This document shows, one piece after another, positions 9,065 through 18,501 of a stretch of 64,000 nt of DNA (the stretch's first letter is position 1; the number at the start of each line of letters is the position of its first letter). The position numbers and the translations under genes were made by a program. Where the stretch lies: NCBI GenBank assembly GCA_963741845.1, contig CAVUJV010000024.1, positions 248,001 through 312,000 of the forward strand, in the 5' to 3' direction. The notes under the pieces are model-generated. The model was not told the origin of the DNA and made no database searches. It saw only the letters and a program-made list of their open reading frames with translations. The DNA comes from Roseiarcus sp963741845 (GTDB lineage: Bacteria > Pseudomonadota > Alphaproteobacteria > Rhizobiales > Beijerinckiaceae).

Positions 9065-10831
9065 CTAAACCTCGACGCCTGCTTTTCGAAGCCCATCGCC
9101 GACCCGGTCGGCGTCTCCCGGATTCTTGTACGGCAGCGTCTTCAGACGCTCGCGAAACGAATAGGCGGGATTCGCGCGCAGCGCCGCGTCCCAGGTCTCA
9201 CGCGCATCTTCGGAGCGTCCCATCTGACCGTAGCACGCGGCAAGCAGCACCCGGGATATGTCGGTCTCTGGATTGAGCGCGATTCGTCGCTCCAGCAAAG
9301 CGGCGGCTTCCGCCCATCGGCCGAGCTGATAGAGAGCCTGGGCGCGATAATAGAGCCAGACGTCCGGGCTCGCCGGATCGAGCGCGTCCGCCTGCGCGAA
9401 GCTCGCCAGAGCCGCCTCGTTCCGTCCGATGTAGTGCAGCACGATCCCTTTCGCGTTGAAGCCGTCGGCGAAATTCGGATTGGCCGCGATCGCGGCCTCG
9501 AGCGTGGCGAGGGCCTCGTCCTGCCGCCGATGAAACCACAGAAGAACATGGGCAAGCGCCCACGGCGCGTAAGGGTAGCCGGGGTCGAGCTCCATGGCCC
9601 GGCGAGCGGCGCGTTCGCAGTCTTCACGCGAGCGCTCGGGCGACTTGCTCCACACGTTGCCCCACTCCATCCCATAGATCATCGCGAGAAACGCGTGCGC
9701 CGGCGCGAAGCCGGGGTCGAGACGGGTTGCCCGTTCGAGCAGCGTCCTCGCTTCTCTCGCAGCGTCGCGCGTGTGCCGCCACCAGAGTTCGCGACCGCGC
9801 AGAAAGCAGTCGTAAACTTCCGGATTTTGGGTGTTTTCCGCGGCGATGGTCCTGCGCTCCCGCACGCTCAGATTGACGGCGAGCTCCGAGACGATTTTCG
9901 CGGTCACATCGTCCTGCACTCCGAAAATGTCCGTGAGCTCGCGATCGTACTTTTCCGCCCAGAGATGCCCGCCGGTCGCCGCCTCGATGAGCTGCGCGGT
10001 GATTCGCACGCGCCCTCCCGACTTGCGCACGCTGCCCTCGACGACGTAGCGCACCCCGAGGCTTTTCCCGACTTCGGCGACAAGCACGTTTCTTCCCTTG
10101 AAGGTGAAGGTGGAATTGCGGGCGACGACGAAGAGTTGCGGCAGTTTCGCCAGCGCCGTGATGATGTCTTCGGAGATGCCGTCGGCGAAATAGTCCTGTT
10201 CCGCATCGCCGCTCATATTGGCGAAGGGCAGCACTGCGATGGAGGGTCTTTCGGGCGTGACGGGACGCGCAAGCGGCGTCGCTTTTGCGGCGGTCGCGGT
10301 CGCCGGCTCGCCGGCCGCGAGCGCATAAACCCGCATCGGCTCTGCGATATTCTTGAGATGTGTCGCGCCGAGATCGATCACCGGATGGTCGAGCCGCGCC
10401 TTCACATGACGATAGGCGTCCTCCGAAAGACAGATCGCGCCTGGTTTTGCGACGCCTTCGAGGCGGGCGGCGATATTGACCCCGTCGCCCATGAGATCGC
10501 CGTCGCTCTCTTCGACGACGTCGCCGACATGGACGCCGATCCGGAACTCGATGCGCCGCTCGGCCGGGACTCCGGCGTTGCGCTCCGCCAGGCCGGTCTG
10601 GATTTCGAGGGCGCAGCGCACGGCGTCGACCGCGCTGCGAAACTCGACGATCGCGCCGTCGCCCGTGCGCTTCACCACGCGTCCGTTGTGCACGGCCACG
10701 GCCGGATCGATGAGGTCGCTGCGAAGCGCGCGCAGGCGCGCCAGGATGCGCTCCTCGTCCGCGCCCGCGAGCCGGCTGTAGCCGACGACGTCGGCTGCGA
10801 GGATCGCTGCCAGTTTCCGGCCTTCGCCCAT
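9065..10831 (-). CDS. Class III adenylate/guanylate cyclase with TPR region
   Basis: A 588-residue cytoplasmic protein. The N-terminal class III cyclase domain (about residues 6-170) shows the first metal aspartate in AILAADVVGYSR, the RTGDGAIVEF hairpin with the second metal aspartate, and GVNIAARLE. The middle region (about 195-330) starts SIAVLPFANMSGD and resembles the FlgO-like domain common in these proteins. The rest is tetratricopeptide-like (about 345-560). The architecture is frequent in Hyphomicrobiales. The TPR part probably binds a protein partner that controls cyclic nucleotide production. There is no membrane segment. Confidence 0.85.
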   Translation of the reverse strand: MGEGRKLAAILAADVVGYSRLAGADEERILARLRALRSDLIDPAVAVHNGRVVKRTGDGAIVEFRSAVDAVRCALEIQTGLAERNAGVPAERRIEFRIGVHVGDVVEESDGDLMGDGVNIAARLEGVAKPGAICLSEDAYRHVKARLDHPVIDLGATHLKNIAEPMRVYALAAGEPATATAAKATPLARPVTPERPSIAVLPFANMSGDAEQDYFADGISEDIITALAKLPQLFVVARNSTFTFKGRNVLVAEVGKSLGVRYVVEGSVRKSGGRVRITAQLIEAATGGHLWAEKYDRELTDIFGVQDDVTAKIVSELAVNLSVRERRTIAAENTQNPEVYDCFLRGRELWWRHTRDAAREARTLLERATRLDPGFAPAHAFLAMIYGMEWGNVWSKSPERSREDCERAARRAMELDPGYPYAPWALAHVLLWFHRRQDEALATLEAAIAANPNFADGFNAKGIVLHYIGRNEAALASFAQADALDPASPDVWLYYRAQALYQLGRWAEAAALLERRIALNPETDISRVLLAACYGQMGRSEDARETWDAALRANPAYSFRERLKTLPYKNPGDADRVGDGLRKAGVEV

Positions 10832-10969
10832 TCCGCGTCCCGTCGCGAAGCACGTCCGCCGATCGTCGGCGCGACTTCGCTCAGAAGTCTTGTACCGTGA
10901 CAGAATGACAACCGCTATTCGACGCCCTCACGCCCTTGGGTGGGCGCTTTTGCGTTCGCCTGATGCGGG

Positions 10970-11037
10970 GCGAAAGCGGTCCGCCCATCGCGCCGACGAA
11001 CGACGGCCCCTCGGCTTTGAGCGCATAGGGGCAAAGC
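10970..11037. repeat. Partial duplication of an internal xerC segment
   Basis: These 68 bases match 11564-11631 inside xerC in the same orientation with six mismatches and no gaps (about 91% identity). The source segment encodes part of the LSPRIV/GAKGGP region before the catalytic HxxR. The copy is non-coding. Confidence 0.85.
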
Positions 11038-11219
11038 CATTTCCCTTAACATTATGTTTCTGAATTTCAGAAGTCATGCTATGCTGGCGCGGTCGTCATC
11101 CTTGGCGGCGGAACGGCCACTCCCGCCCGGTGCAGGTGCGGCGCCGTTTGTCGGTCTGATGGGCTTGAAGAAATGAACGGGGCGGAGACGGATATTCAGC
11201 GCAAGAGCGAAACGCGCGA

Positions 11220-11244
11220 AGTGACGAAAGTGACGAAAGTGACA
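11220..11244. repeat. Short tandem repeat, unit AAGTGACG
   Basis: AAGTGACGA AAGTGACGA AAGTGAC: nearly three copies of a 9-bp unit just downstream of xerC. It could be a set of protein-binding half-sites or a slippage product. Confidence 0.5.
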
Positions 11245-11327
11245 GTTTTTGACGCCTAAGCCTTTGAGAACGCCCGTTCGCGGCCAAAATTGCACGGCCC
11301 AAAAGCTGTCCCGCCCGAAGGAATGCG

Positions 11328-12293
11328 TCACGCCCTCGGATGCGCGCTCCTGTAAGCGGCGAGCAATCGCGCGCCGTCGACGCCCGCATAGACCTGCGTC
11401 GTCGAAAGCGAGGCGTGGCCGAGCAGGTCCTGAATGGTGCGCAAATCCCCGCCGCGCGCCAGCAGATGCGTCGCGAAGGAATGGCGCAGCGCATGGGGCG
11501 TCGCGGTGTCGGGAAGGCCGAGCGCGCCGCGCATCCGCTCCATCGCCATCTGCACGATGCGCGGCGAGAGCGGTCCGCCCTTCGCGCCGACGAACAGCGG
11601 CCCCTCGGGTTTGAGCGCATAGGGGCAGAGCGCGAGGTAATCCTCCACCGCCTTGCGGACCGGCGCGATGACCGGCGCCGAGCGCGTCTTCTGTCCCTTG
11701 CCGACGACGGTGATCGCCTCCGCCGCGCCGACCGGCGCATCGGCGCGCCGGATCGCGAGCGCCTCCGAGATGCGCAGGCCCGCGCCGTAGCAGAGGGCGA
11801 GCACGGCGGCGTCGCGCGCCAGAACCCATTGTTCGCGCGCTTCGCCCTCGCGCGGCGCGGTGGTGGCGACGGCCCTTGCGTCGGCGGGCGCGAGCGGGCG
11901 AGGCAGGCGGCGCGGCGCCTTTGGCGCGCGCACGGCCCCGAGCGCCGAAGCCTCGCCCCCGCCCTCGCGCGCGATGTGCTTTGCAAGCGAGCGCAGGGCG
12001 GAAAGCGCGCGCTGCAGCGACCGCCCGCCGATCTCCTCGGCGCGGCGTCGCGCAAGAAAGGCGCGCAAATCGGCCGGCGCGCAATCGACGAAATCGGAGA
12101 TCGTCGGCGGCGCGCCGAAACGCTCGGCCAGGAACGCGAGATAGACGCGCGCGTCGCGGCCATAGGCCTCGACGGTCAGCGCGGAGAGCTTTCGCTCGTG
12201 CGCGAGCCGTCGCAGCCAGCCGGAAACCGCCGTCGCGAGGTCGGGCGCGGCGGGCAGGACGGCGAGCGCTTCAGGATCGGGACGGGGAGCCAT
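11328..12293 (-). CDS. xerC: Tyrosine recombinase XerC
   Basis: A 321-residue tyrosine recombinase that resolves chromosome dimers at dif together with XerD. The N-terminal SAM-like core-binding domain covers about residues 18-110, and the catalytic domain follows. All catalytic residues are visible: Arg174 (GAGLRISEAL), Lys199 (GKGQK), His267 and Arg270 (HALRHSFATH), His293 (LGHASLSTTQ) and Tyr302 (VYAGVD). Length and the lack of any phage or integron neighbours fit the housekeeping recombinase. XerC rather than XerD is chosen by overall resemblance only. A fragment of this gene is duplicated about 590 bp downstream. Confidence 0.88.
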   Translation of the reverse strand: MAPRPDPEALAVLPAAPDLATAVSGWLRRLAHERKLSALTVEAYGRDARVYLAFLAERFGAPPTISDFVDCAPADLRAFLARRRAEEIGGRSLQRALSALRSLAKHIAREGGGEASALGAVRAPKAPRRLPRPLAPADARAVATTAPREGEAREQWVLARDAAVLALCYGAGLRISEALAIRRADAPVGAAEAITVVGKGQKTRSAPVIAPVRKAVEDYLALCPYALKPEGPLFVGAKGGPLSPRIVQMAMERMRGALGLPDTATPHALRHSFATHLLARGGDLRTIQDLLGHASLSTTQVYAGVDGARLLAAYRSAHPRA

Positions 12294-12365
12294 TCCGCAA
12301 GGATAGGGTCCGAGGATTAAGGCGGCGTTTCGCTGAGGCGCTTGCCCCCGGAAGGGCAGGGCGCT

Positions 12366-13404
12366 CTATCGAGCGAGTCCGGCGAGCCCGTCGATCAGCG
12401 CCTTGTTGAAGCGCTCGGGCTCCGAGATCTGCGGCGCATGGCCGGCGTCGGGGAACTCGATCAGCACGGCCCCGGGGATGGCGGCTTTCGTCTTCCGCGC
12501 AAGCTCGGGATAATGGCCGAGCTTCGCGCGCACCTCCGGCGGCGCGATGTCCTTGCCGATGGCGGTCGTGTCCTTCATCCCGATCATGAGCAGGGTCGGG
12601 ACGCGGATCAGCGGGAACTCGTAGACGACCGGCTGCGTGTAGATCATGTCGTCGATGAGCCCCATGTTGCGGGCGACGAGGTCGCGTCCCGGCCCCTGCA
12701 TCAGGCCCGCGAACATGGCGACCCAGCGGTCGTATTCGGGCCGCCACTGCGCCCGCGTAATAGGTGGCCTGCTCGTAGGCGCGGATGCGCTCGGCGGTCG
12801 TCGCCTTCTCCCGCGCGATCTGCTGGTCGACGGTGAGATAGGGAACGCCGAGCGCCTTCCAGTCTTCGAGCCCGATCGGATTGGCGAGCACGAGCGCGGA
12901 AGTCGCGTCCGGATACATGAGCGCGAAGCGGGTCGCGAGCATGCCGCCGGTCGAATGGCCGATGACGACGGCCTTGCGGATGCCGAGCGACGACAGCAGC
13001 GCATGCGTGTTCGCCGCGAGCTGCTGGAACGAATACTGATAGCGCTCGGGCTTGGTCGACTTGCACCAGCCGATCTGGTCGGGCGCGATCACGCGGTAGC
13101 CGGCTGCGCTCAGGGCCCGGATCGTCTCTTCCCAGGTCGCCGCGCAGAAGTTCTTGCCATGCAGGACGACGGCGGTCCTGCCGTTCGGCGTGGCCGCGGG
13201 CGCGACGTCCATGTAGCGCATGACGAGCCTTTCGCCCTGCGATTCGAAGGCGAAGTCATGGACCGGCCAGGGATAGGCGAAGCCCTGAAGCTCCGGGCCG
13301 TAAGTCGGCGGCTCGGCGCTGGCGGGAAGGGGGCCGCCGAGAACGAGCGCGGCGCCAAGGATCAGGGCAAGGATCGGGGAAAGCGCAAAGGGACGGATCG
13401 TCAT
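12366..13404 (-). CDS. Exported alpha/beta hydrolase (one frameshift)
   Basis: About 345 residues after frame repair. A signal peptide (residues 1-30, ending PLPASA) is followed by an alpha/beta-hydrolase fold with the oxyanion region VVLHGKNF, the nucleophile elbow GHSTGG (Ser151), and a C-terminal His in DAGHAPQISEPERF read from the second frame. The break is near 12750, and removing one base joins ATYYAG to QWRPEYDRWVAMF. The substrate is unknown; homologues are usually annotated simply as alpha/beta hydrolases. The gene lies downstream of mutT on the same strand after a 55-bp gap. Confidence 0.8.
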
Positions 13405-13459
13405 GCATCGGCCTCGACAGGCGGCGGTTCCCCGACGCTTTCCGCATCGGGCGGCCGGG

Positions 13460-13861
13460 TCAGCCCAACAGATCCATCAAATACGGGATCAATGGGGCGT
13501 CGGCGGGCGGCATCGGATAGTCGCGCAGATCCTTCGCCCGCACCCATTTGAGCGCCTGCCCGTCGAGCGGCCGCACGAAGCCCTCCCAGCGGCGGCAGAC
13601 ATAGAGCGGCATCAGGAGATGGAAGTCGTCATAGGCGTGGCTGGCGAAGGTCAGCGGCGCGAGGCAGGCGGGCTTCACAATGATCCCCAGCTCCTCGCGA
13701 AGCTCGCGGATCAGCGCGTCCTCGGGCCCCTCGCCGGCGTCGATCTTGCCGCCCGGAAATTCCCAGAGGCCCTCGAGCTGCTTGCCCTTCGGGCGCTGCG
13801 CAAGAAGAATCCGGCCGTCCGCGTCGACGAGCGCGGCGGCGACGACGAGCAGAAGCTTCAC
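13460..13861 (-). CDS. mutT: 8-oxo-dGTP diphosphatase MutT
   Basis: A 133-residue Nudix hydrolase that removes oxidised dGTP from the nucleotide pool. The Nudix box is complete: GGKIDAGEGPEDALIRELREELGI (G-x5-E-x7-REUXEEXGU). Single-domain length matches MutT. Its start overlaps the argJ stop by four bases (ATGA), so the two are translationally coupled, an arrangement common in Hyphomicrobiales. Confidence 0.92.
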   Translation of the reverse strand: MKLLLVVAAALVDADGRILLAQRPKGKQLEGLWEFPGGKIDAGEGPEDALIRELREELGIIVKPACLAPLTFASHAYDDFHLLMPLYVCRRWEGFVRPLDGQALKWVRAKDLRDYPMPPADAPLIPYLMDLLG

Positions 13862-15099
13862 GAGCGATAGTCGCCGTTGATCGCGACATATTCCTTCGTG
13901 AGGTCGCAGGTCCAGACCGTCGCCTTTCCGCGGCCGATCCCGAGATCGGCGGTGATCTCGATCGAGTCGCGCTTCATATAGGCGGAGGCCTCGGCCTCGT
14001 CGTAAGCCGGGTCGCGCAGGCCCTTATGAGCGACGCGGATACGGCCGAACCAGATGTCGAGCTTGTCGCGCTCCGCCTTTTCGCCGGCCTTGCCGACCGC
14101 CATCACGACGCGGCCCCAGTTGGCGTCCTCGCCGGCGCAGGCCGTCTTGACCAGCGGCGAATTGGCGATCGACATCGCGATGCGCTTGGCGGCCTTCCGG
14201 CTCGCCGCGCCCTCGACCTTGACGGTGACGAATTTGCGCGCGCCCTCTCCGTCGCGGACGACCTGCTGCGCGAGATTGAGGAGGAGCTTGTCGAGCGCGC
14301 GGCGGAAGGCGGCGGCGCGCGGGTCGGCGGCGTCCTCGATGCGCGGCGCGCCTTTTGCCGCGCCGGTCGCGAAGATCATCAGCGTGTCGGAGGTCGAGGT
14401 GTCGCTGTCGATGGTGATGCAGTTGAAGGAGCGCTCGACCGACTTCGACAGCATCGCCTGTAGCGCGGGCGCGGCGATCGGCGCGTCGGTGAACACATAA
14501 GAGAGCATCGTCGCCATGTCGGGGGCGATCATGCCGGCGCCCTTGGCGATCCCGCTGATCGTCACCTCGGCGTCGCCGAGCTTCACGCGGGCGGTCGCGA
14601 CCTTGGGATAGGTGTCGGTGGTCATGATCGCCTTGGCCGCGTCGAACAGCCGGTCGGGACGCGCCTCCTCGGCCAGTTGGCCGAGCGCGCGGGCGATGCG
14701 CTCTCCTTCGAGCGGCTCGCCGATCACGCCGGTCGAGGCCATGAAGATCTGGCCCGGCTCCGCGCCCACGATTGTCGCGGCGGCCCTGGCCACCGCCTCG
14801 ACCGCCTCGACGCCCTTGTGTCCGGTGAAGGCGTTGGCGTTGCCGGAATTCACGACAAGCGCCTTCGCCTTTCCGCCCGAAAGATGGGCGCGGCACCAGT
14901 CCACCGGCGCCGAGGGACATTTCGACCGGGTGAACACGCCCGCGACCGCCGCCGGCTCGTCGAAGACCGCCATCATCACGTCCGTGCGGCCGGTATAGCG
15001 CACGCCCGCCGCGATGGTCGCGAAGCGGACGCCAGCGATCGGCGGCAGGGTCGGATAGGATTTCGGCGCGAGCGGGGAGAGCGGGGCGGGCGCGGCCAT
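13858..15099 (-). CDS. argJ: Bifunctional glutamate N-acetyltransferase/amino-acid acetyltransferase ArgJ
   Basis: A 413-residue ornithine acetyltransferase that recycles the acetyl group in arginine synthesis. It is made as a precursor that cleaves itself before a conserved threonine. The cleavage region is visible as IAKGAGMIAPDMATMLSYVFTD, with the nucleophile Thr in DMATML. FMASTGVIGEPL forms the oxyanion-hole segment. Full family length. It is followed by an overlapping mutT and preceded by a parvulin gene. Confidence 0.96.
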   Translation of the reverse strand: MAAPAPLSPLAPKSYPTLPPIAGVRFATIAAGVRYTGRTDVMMAVFDEPAAVAGVFTRSKCPSAPVDWCRAHLSGGKAKALVVNSGNANAFTGHKGVEAVEAVARAAATIVGAEPGQIFMASTGVIGEPLEGERIARALGQLAEEARPDRLFDAAKAIMTTDTYPKVATARVKLGDAEVTISGIAKGAGMIAPDMATMLSYVFTDAPIAAPALQAMLSKSVERSFNCITIDSDTSTSDTLMIFATGAAKGAPRIEDAADPRAAAFRRALDKLLLNLAQQVVRDGEGARKFVTVKVEGAASRKAAKRIAMSIANSPLVKTACAGEDANWGRVVMAVGKAGEKAERDKLDIWFGRIRVAHKGLRDPAYDEAEASAYMKRDSIEITADLGIGRGKATVWTCDLTKEYVAINGDYRS

Positions 15100-15170
15100 C
15101 GGTTTTGGTTTCCTGCGCCGGAAGCGGGCTTGCCGCCCGCTTCCGCGCCTTTGAGGTCAGACGGTCGGGA

Positions 15171-16095
15171 TCAGGGCGATTTCGACTTGTCGGCGCCGGC
15201 GGGCGCTTCCGAAGCCGAGGGCGCCTTCGAGGCCGGAGCCGCGGCGGGCGTCTCGGGCAGCGGGATTGCCGTTGGCGTCGAACATCTCGATCTTCGCCGC
15301 GCTGTGCAGCGCGCTCACCGCCTCGCTCTGGGCCTTCTGCGTGACGTAGCGGGCGGCCTGATCCTTCACCTGATCGAAGGGAGGGAAGGTCTTCGTGCGC
15401 GTGCCTTCGACCTTGATGATGTGCCAGCCGAACTGGGTGTGAACCGGCTCCGACACTTCGCCTGGCTTCAACTTGAAGGCGGCCTCGGAAAATTCCGGCA
15501 CCATGCGGTCTTTCGTGAACCAGCCGAGATCGCCGCCCTGACCGCCGGGATCCTTCGAAAGCTCGGTCGCGACCTTGGCGAAGTCCTCGCCCGCCTTGAC
15601 GCGGGCGAGCGCCTTTTTGGCCTCGTCCTCCGTCGGCAGGAGGATGTGGCGGGCGTGGATCTCCTCCTGCGGGGGCTCGGCTTTCGCGGCCTCGTCATAG
15701 GCCTTGCGCTCGTTCTCCTCGGTAGCCGCCTCCTTGCCGACCGCAGCCAGATAGGCCTCCATCGCGAGCTTGTCGTGATAATAGGCGAGCTTCTCGGCGA
15801 AGCTCGGCGACTGGTCGAGCTTGTCGGCCTCGGCCTTCTTGGCCGCGAGCTTCAGATCGATCAGATAATCGAGCACATATTTCTCACGGGCGGCCGGCTC
15901 CATTTTCTGCGGCAGGCCGGGGCCGATGTCGGACAGCGCGACCGCCACGTCCTGATCGGTGATCGGCTCGCCGTTCACCTTCGCGAGAATCTTGGGGTCG
16001 GCCCAGGCGGGGGCGGCAAGGATGAACGTCGCGCCGACGCCAAGCGCGCATGCGGCGGCGATCGAGCGCAGATGCGCGGGAAGCATTCGGGTCAT
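15171..16095 (-). CDS. Parvulin-type peptidyl-prolyl cis-trans isomerase, exported (one frameshift near the 3' end)
   Basis: About 307 residues after repair. A signal peptide (ALGVGATFILAAPAWA) precedes a SurA/PrsA-like N-terminal helical region and a rotamase domain (HARHILLPTEDEAKKAL ... GGDLGWFTKDRMVPEFSEAAF ... QFGWHIIKVEG). It acts as a periplasmic foldase. Deleting one C near 15262 changes the tail from an Arg-rich sequence ending at 15157 to an Ala/Pro/Ser-rich, Lys-ending tail (PLPETPAAAPASKAPS...) ending at 15171, typical of these proteins. The ATG at 16095 was chosen because the upstream extension has no membrane-export character. In related genomes this gene sits between secA and argJ. 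Confidence 0.85.
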
Positions 16096-16563
16096 TGCGG
16101 TTCCTTTGGGGTTTCCTCGTTGCGGCGGTTCGCCGGTAGGCCGGCGATGGGAACGCGTGAGGCTGCGGCGCGGCACGCGCTATAAAGGCATTTCGGCGAA
16201 AGTGCGAGAGGACGACGACGGCTTTCCATGCGAAACGCCGGACCGTCGGAGACCTTTTTGCGCCGCTTGGCCGCGACGTCGTTTTCCGGACGATCGTCAA
16301 CGCGATCCTGGGCTGCGGCCGTGGCCCGTCCGAGGACGCCGCAGGGCCGGCTCTCCCCGTCCTGACGATTCTTCTTGACAATTGCCCGAATCCCACTAAA
16401 TCCGCGCCATCCCGAACGCAGTCTGGGTCCCGGCGCCAAATTTCGAGCGCAGGGACTTTTTGCGTTTGAGGGATTCTCGGCAGGGGCCGGCCTCCACCGG
16501 ACGTCGAGACGCTTTGACCCCGCGGAGCGCGATGCGCGCCGCCGAAATGGAGAGCATGGGCGA
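16096..16563. other. Divergent intergenic region between the parvulin gene and rpsM
   Basis: 468 bases without a supportable gene. They must hold the promoter of the parvulin-argJ-mutT operon and that of the alpha ribosomal operon. The rest is a long rpsM leader of about 160 bases. In most relatives secY-adk would precede rpsM; neither is present. Confidence 0.6.
16375..16402 (+). promoter_or_regulatory. Putative sigma-70 promoter of the rpsM operon
   Basis: A perfect -35 hexamer TTGACA (16375-16380) is followed after 16 bases by TAAATC, a weak -10. It sits about 160 bp before rpsM, oriented toward it. Confidence 0.5.
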
Positions 16564-16932
16564 ATGGCTCGTATCGCTGGCGTCAATATTCCGACCAACA
16601 AGCGCGTCGTGATCGCGCTTCAGTACATCCACGGCATCGGGCCGAAGAAGGCCGAAGAGATTGTCGAGAAGGTTCACATCCCGCCCGAGCGGCGCGTTTC
16701 CCAGCTGACGGACGCGGAAGTCCTCCAGATTCGTGAAACCATCGACCGCGACTATATGGTCGAAGGCGACCTCCGCCGCGAGGTGGCGATCAACATCAAG
16801 CGGCTGATGGACCTCGGCGCCTACCGGGGCCTCAGGCACCGCAAGCAGCTGCCGGTTCGCGGCCAGCGCACCCACACCAACGCCCGCACCCGCAAGGGCA
16901 AGGCGAAGCCCATCGCGGGCAAGAAGAAGTAA
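16564..16932 (+). CDS. rpsM: 30S ribosomal protein S13
   Basis: A 122-residue small-subunit head protein that contacts 5S rRNA/L5 and P-site tRNA. The start MARIAGVNIPTNKRV, the helix-two-turn-helix core and the basic tail RGQRTHTNARTRKGKAKPIAGKKK are all present. The first gene of the alpha operon (rpsM-rpsK-rpoA-rplQ). Here it has its own upstream region instead of following secY-adk. Confidence 0.99.
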   Translation: MARIAGVNIPTNKRVVIALQYIHGIGPKKAEEIVEKVHIPPERRVSQLTDAEVLQIRETIDRDYMVEGDLRREVAINIKRLMDLGAYRGLRHRKQLPVRGQRTHTNARTRKGKAKPIAGKKK

Positions 16933-16987
16933 TCCGGGCAACAGGAATTTCCGCGCGGCCTCCGCGCGACTGAAGGATCGTTAGAAT

Positions 16988-17377
16988 ATGGCGAAAGAAG
17001 CAACCCGCGTCCGCCGCCGCGAACGCAAGAACATCGTGTCCGGCGTGGCGCATGTGAACTCCACGTTCAATAACACGATGATCACGATCACCGATGCGCA
17101 GGGCAATACGATCTCGTGGTCGTCGGCCGGCACGATGGGCTTCAAGGGGTCGCGCAAGTCGACCCCCTTCGCGGCGCAGATCGCCGCCGAGGACGCGGTC
17201 CGCAAGGCCGCCGAGCATGGCATGCGCACCCTCGAGGTCGAGGTTTCGGGCCCGGGCTCGGGCCGCGAGTCGGCGCTGCGCGCCATTCAGGCGGCGGGCT
17301 TCACGGTCACCTCGATCCGCGACGTGACGCCGATCCCGCATAACGGTTGTCGCCCCCGCAAGCGCCGCCGCGTCTAA
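16988..17377 (+). CDS. rpsK: 30S ribosomal protein S11
   Basis: A 129-residue platform protein of the small subunit. The diagnostic stretch GVAHVNSTFNNTMITITDAQGN, the SSAGTMGFKGSRKSTP loop and the C-terminal DVTPIPHNGCRPRKRRRV are intact. It lies 55 bp after rpsM with a GAAGGA box before the ATG. Confidence 0.99.
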   Translation: MAKEATRVRRRERKNIVSGVAHVNSTFNNTMITITDAQGNTISWSSAGTMGFKGSRKSTPFAAQIAAEDAVRKAAEHGMRTLEVEVSGPGSGRESALRAIQAAGFTVTSIRDVTPIPHNGCRPRKRRRV

Positions 17378-17474
17378 GGTTTGTCCTGCGCGCCCCTTTT
17401 CGGGCGCGCGGTCACGGCTTTCCGGCTCCCCGGCCGGGGAGGCGTTCATCCATTTGAATGGAGGGCTTGGCCCC

Positions 17475-18491
17475 GTGATTCAGAAGAACTGGCAAGAACT
17501 CATCAAGCCGAAGAAGCTCGAAGTGACGCAGAGCGAGGACACGCGCCGCATCGCGACCGTGGTCGCCGAGCCGCTCGAGCGCGGCTTCGGCCAGACGCTC
17601 GGCAATTCGCTGCGCCGCGTGCTGCTCTCTTCGCTTCAGGGCGCCGCGATCACTTCGATCCACATCGACGGCGTGCTGCACGAATTCTCGTCGATTCCCG
17701 GCGTCCGAGAGGACGTGGTCGACATCGTGCTCAACGTCAAGGACATCGCGATCAGGATGCAGGGCGAAGGCGTCAAGCGCCTCGTGCTCAAGCGTCGCGG
17801 TCCGGGCGTCGTCACCGCCGGCGACATCCAGACGACGGGCGACATCCACGTCCTCAACCCGAATCTCGTGATCTGCACCCTCGACGAGGGCGCGGACCTG
17901 CGGATCGAATTCACGGTCACGACCGGCAAGGGCTATGTCCCGGCCGAGCGCAACCGGGCCGAGGATTCGCCGATCGGCCTCCTGCCGATCGACAGCATGT
18001 TCTCCCCGGTCAAGAAGGTGAGCTACCGCGTCGAGCCGACCCGCGAAGGCCAGGATCTCGACAAGGACAAGCTCACGATGACGATCGAGACCAACGGCGC
18101 GATGTCGCCCGAGGACGCGCTCGCTTATGCGGCGCGCATCCTTCAGGACCAGCTCGCCGTGTTCGTCAATTTCGAGGAGCCCCGCCGCGAAGAGGCGCAG
18201 CACGCGATCCCCGAGCTCGCCTTCAACCCGGCGCTGCTCAAGAAGGTCGACGAGCTCGAACTTTCGGTGCGTTCGGCCAACTGCCTGAAGAACGACAACA
18301 TCACCTATATCGGCGACCTCATCCAGAAGACCGAGGGCGAGATGCTGCGGACGCCGAACTTCGGCCGCAAGTCGCTCAACGAGATCAAGGAAGTGCTGGC
18401 GCAGATGGGTCTGCATCTCGGCATGGAAGTCAGCGGCTGGCCGCCGGAAAACATCGAGGACCTCGCCAAGCGGTTCGAGGAGCATTACTGA
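17475..18491 (+). CDS. rpoA: DNA-directed RNA polymerase subunit alpha
   Basis: A 338-residue alpha subunit. The N-terminal dimerisation domain (FGQTLGNSLRRVLLSSLQGAAI) and the C-terminal DNA/activator-binding domain (about residues 250-320, DNITYIGDLIQKTEGEMLRTPNFG) are complete. The GTG at 17475 gives the family-typical start (M/V)IQKNWQELIKP. It has GGAGGG nine bases upstream, so it is preferred over a TTG seven codons earlier that precedes this box. Confidence 0.98.
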   Translation: MIQKNWQELIKPKKLEVTQSEDTRRIATVVAEPLERGFGQTLGNSLRRVLLSSLQGAAITSIHIDGVLHEFSSIPGVREDVVDIVLNVKDIAIRMQGEGVKRLVLKRRGPGVVTAGDIQTTGDIHVLNPNLVICTLDEGADLRIEFTVTTGKGYVPAERNRAEDSPIGLLPIDSMFSPVKKVSYRVEPTREGQDLDKDKLTMTIETNGAMSPEDALAYAARILQDQLAVFVNFEEPRREEAQHAIPELAFNPALLKKVDELELSVRSANCLKNDNITYIGDLIQKTEGEMLRTPNFGRKSLNEIKEVLAQMGLHLGMEVSGWPPENIEDLAKRFEEHY

Positions 18492-18501
18492 GGCAATAGG
18501 G

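Larger units (their letters stand above)
10832..11327. other. Intergenic region with xerC fragment, small repeats and an AT-rich pocket
   Basis: No convincing gene is seen in these 496 bases. They hold a GC hairpin followed by TTTT (10931-10951), a 68-bp partial copy of xerC (10970-11037), a palindrome TTCTGAATTTCAGAA (11058-11072) in an unusually AT-rich pocket, and a short tandem repeat (11220-11244). A 28-codon ORF at 11173-11259 lacks a good ribosome-binding site and was not called. Confidence 0.6.

Noticed and set aside
10931..10951. Terminator-like hairpin with TTTT on the plus strand
   Set aside because: No plus-strand gene lies upstream, so a terminator role is unsupported. It is mentioned only as part of the spacer.
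11173..11259. 28-codon ORF MNGAETDIQRKSETREVTKV...
   Set aside because: Short, part of it encoded by a tandem repeat, with no good ribosome-binding site.
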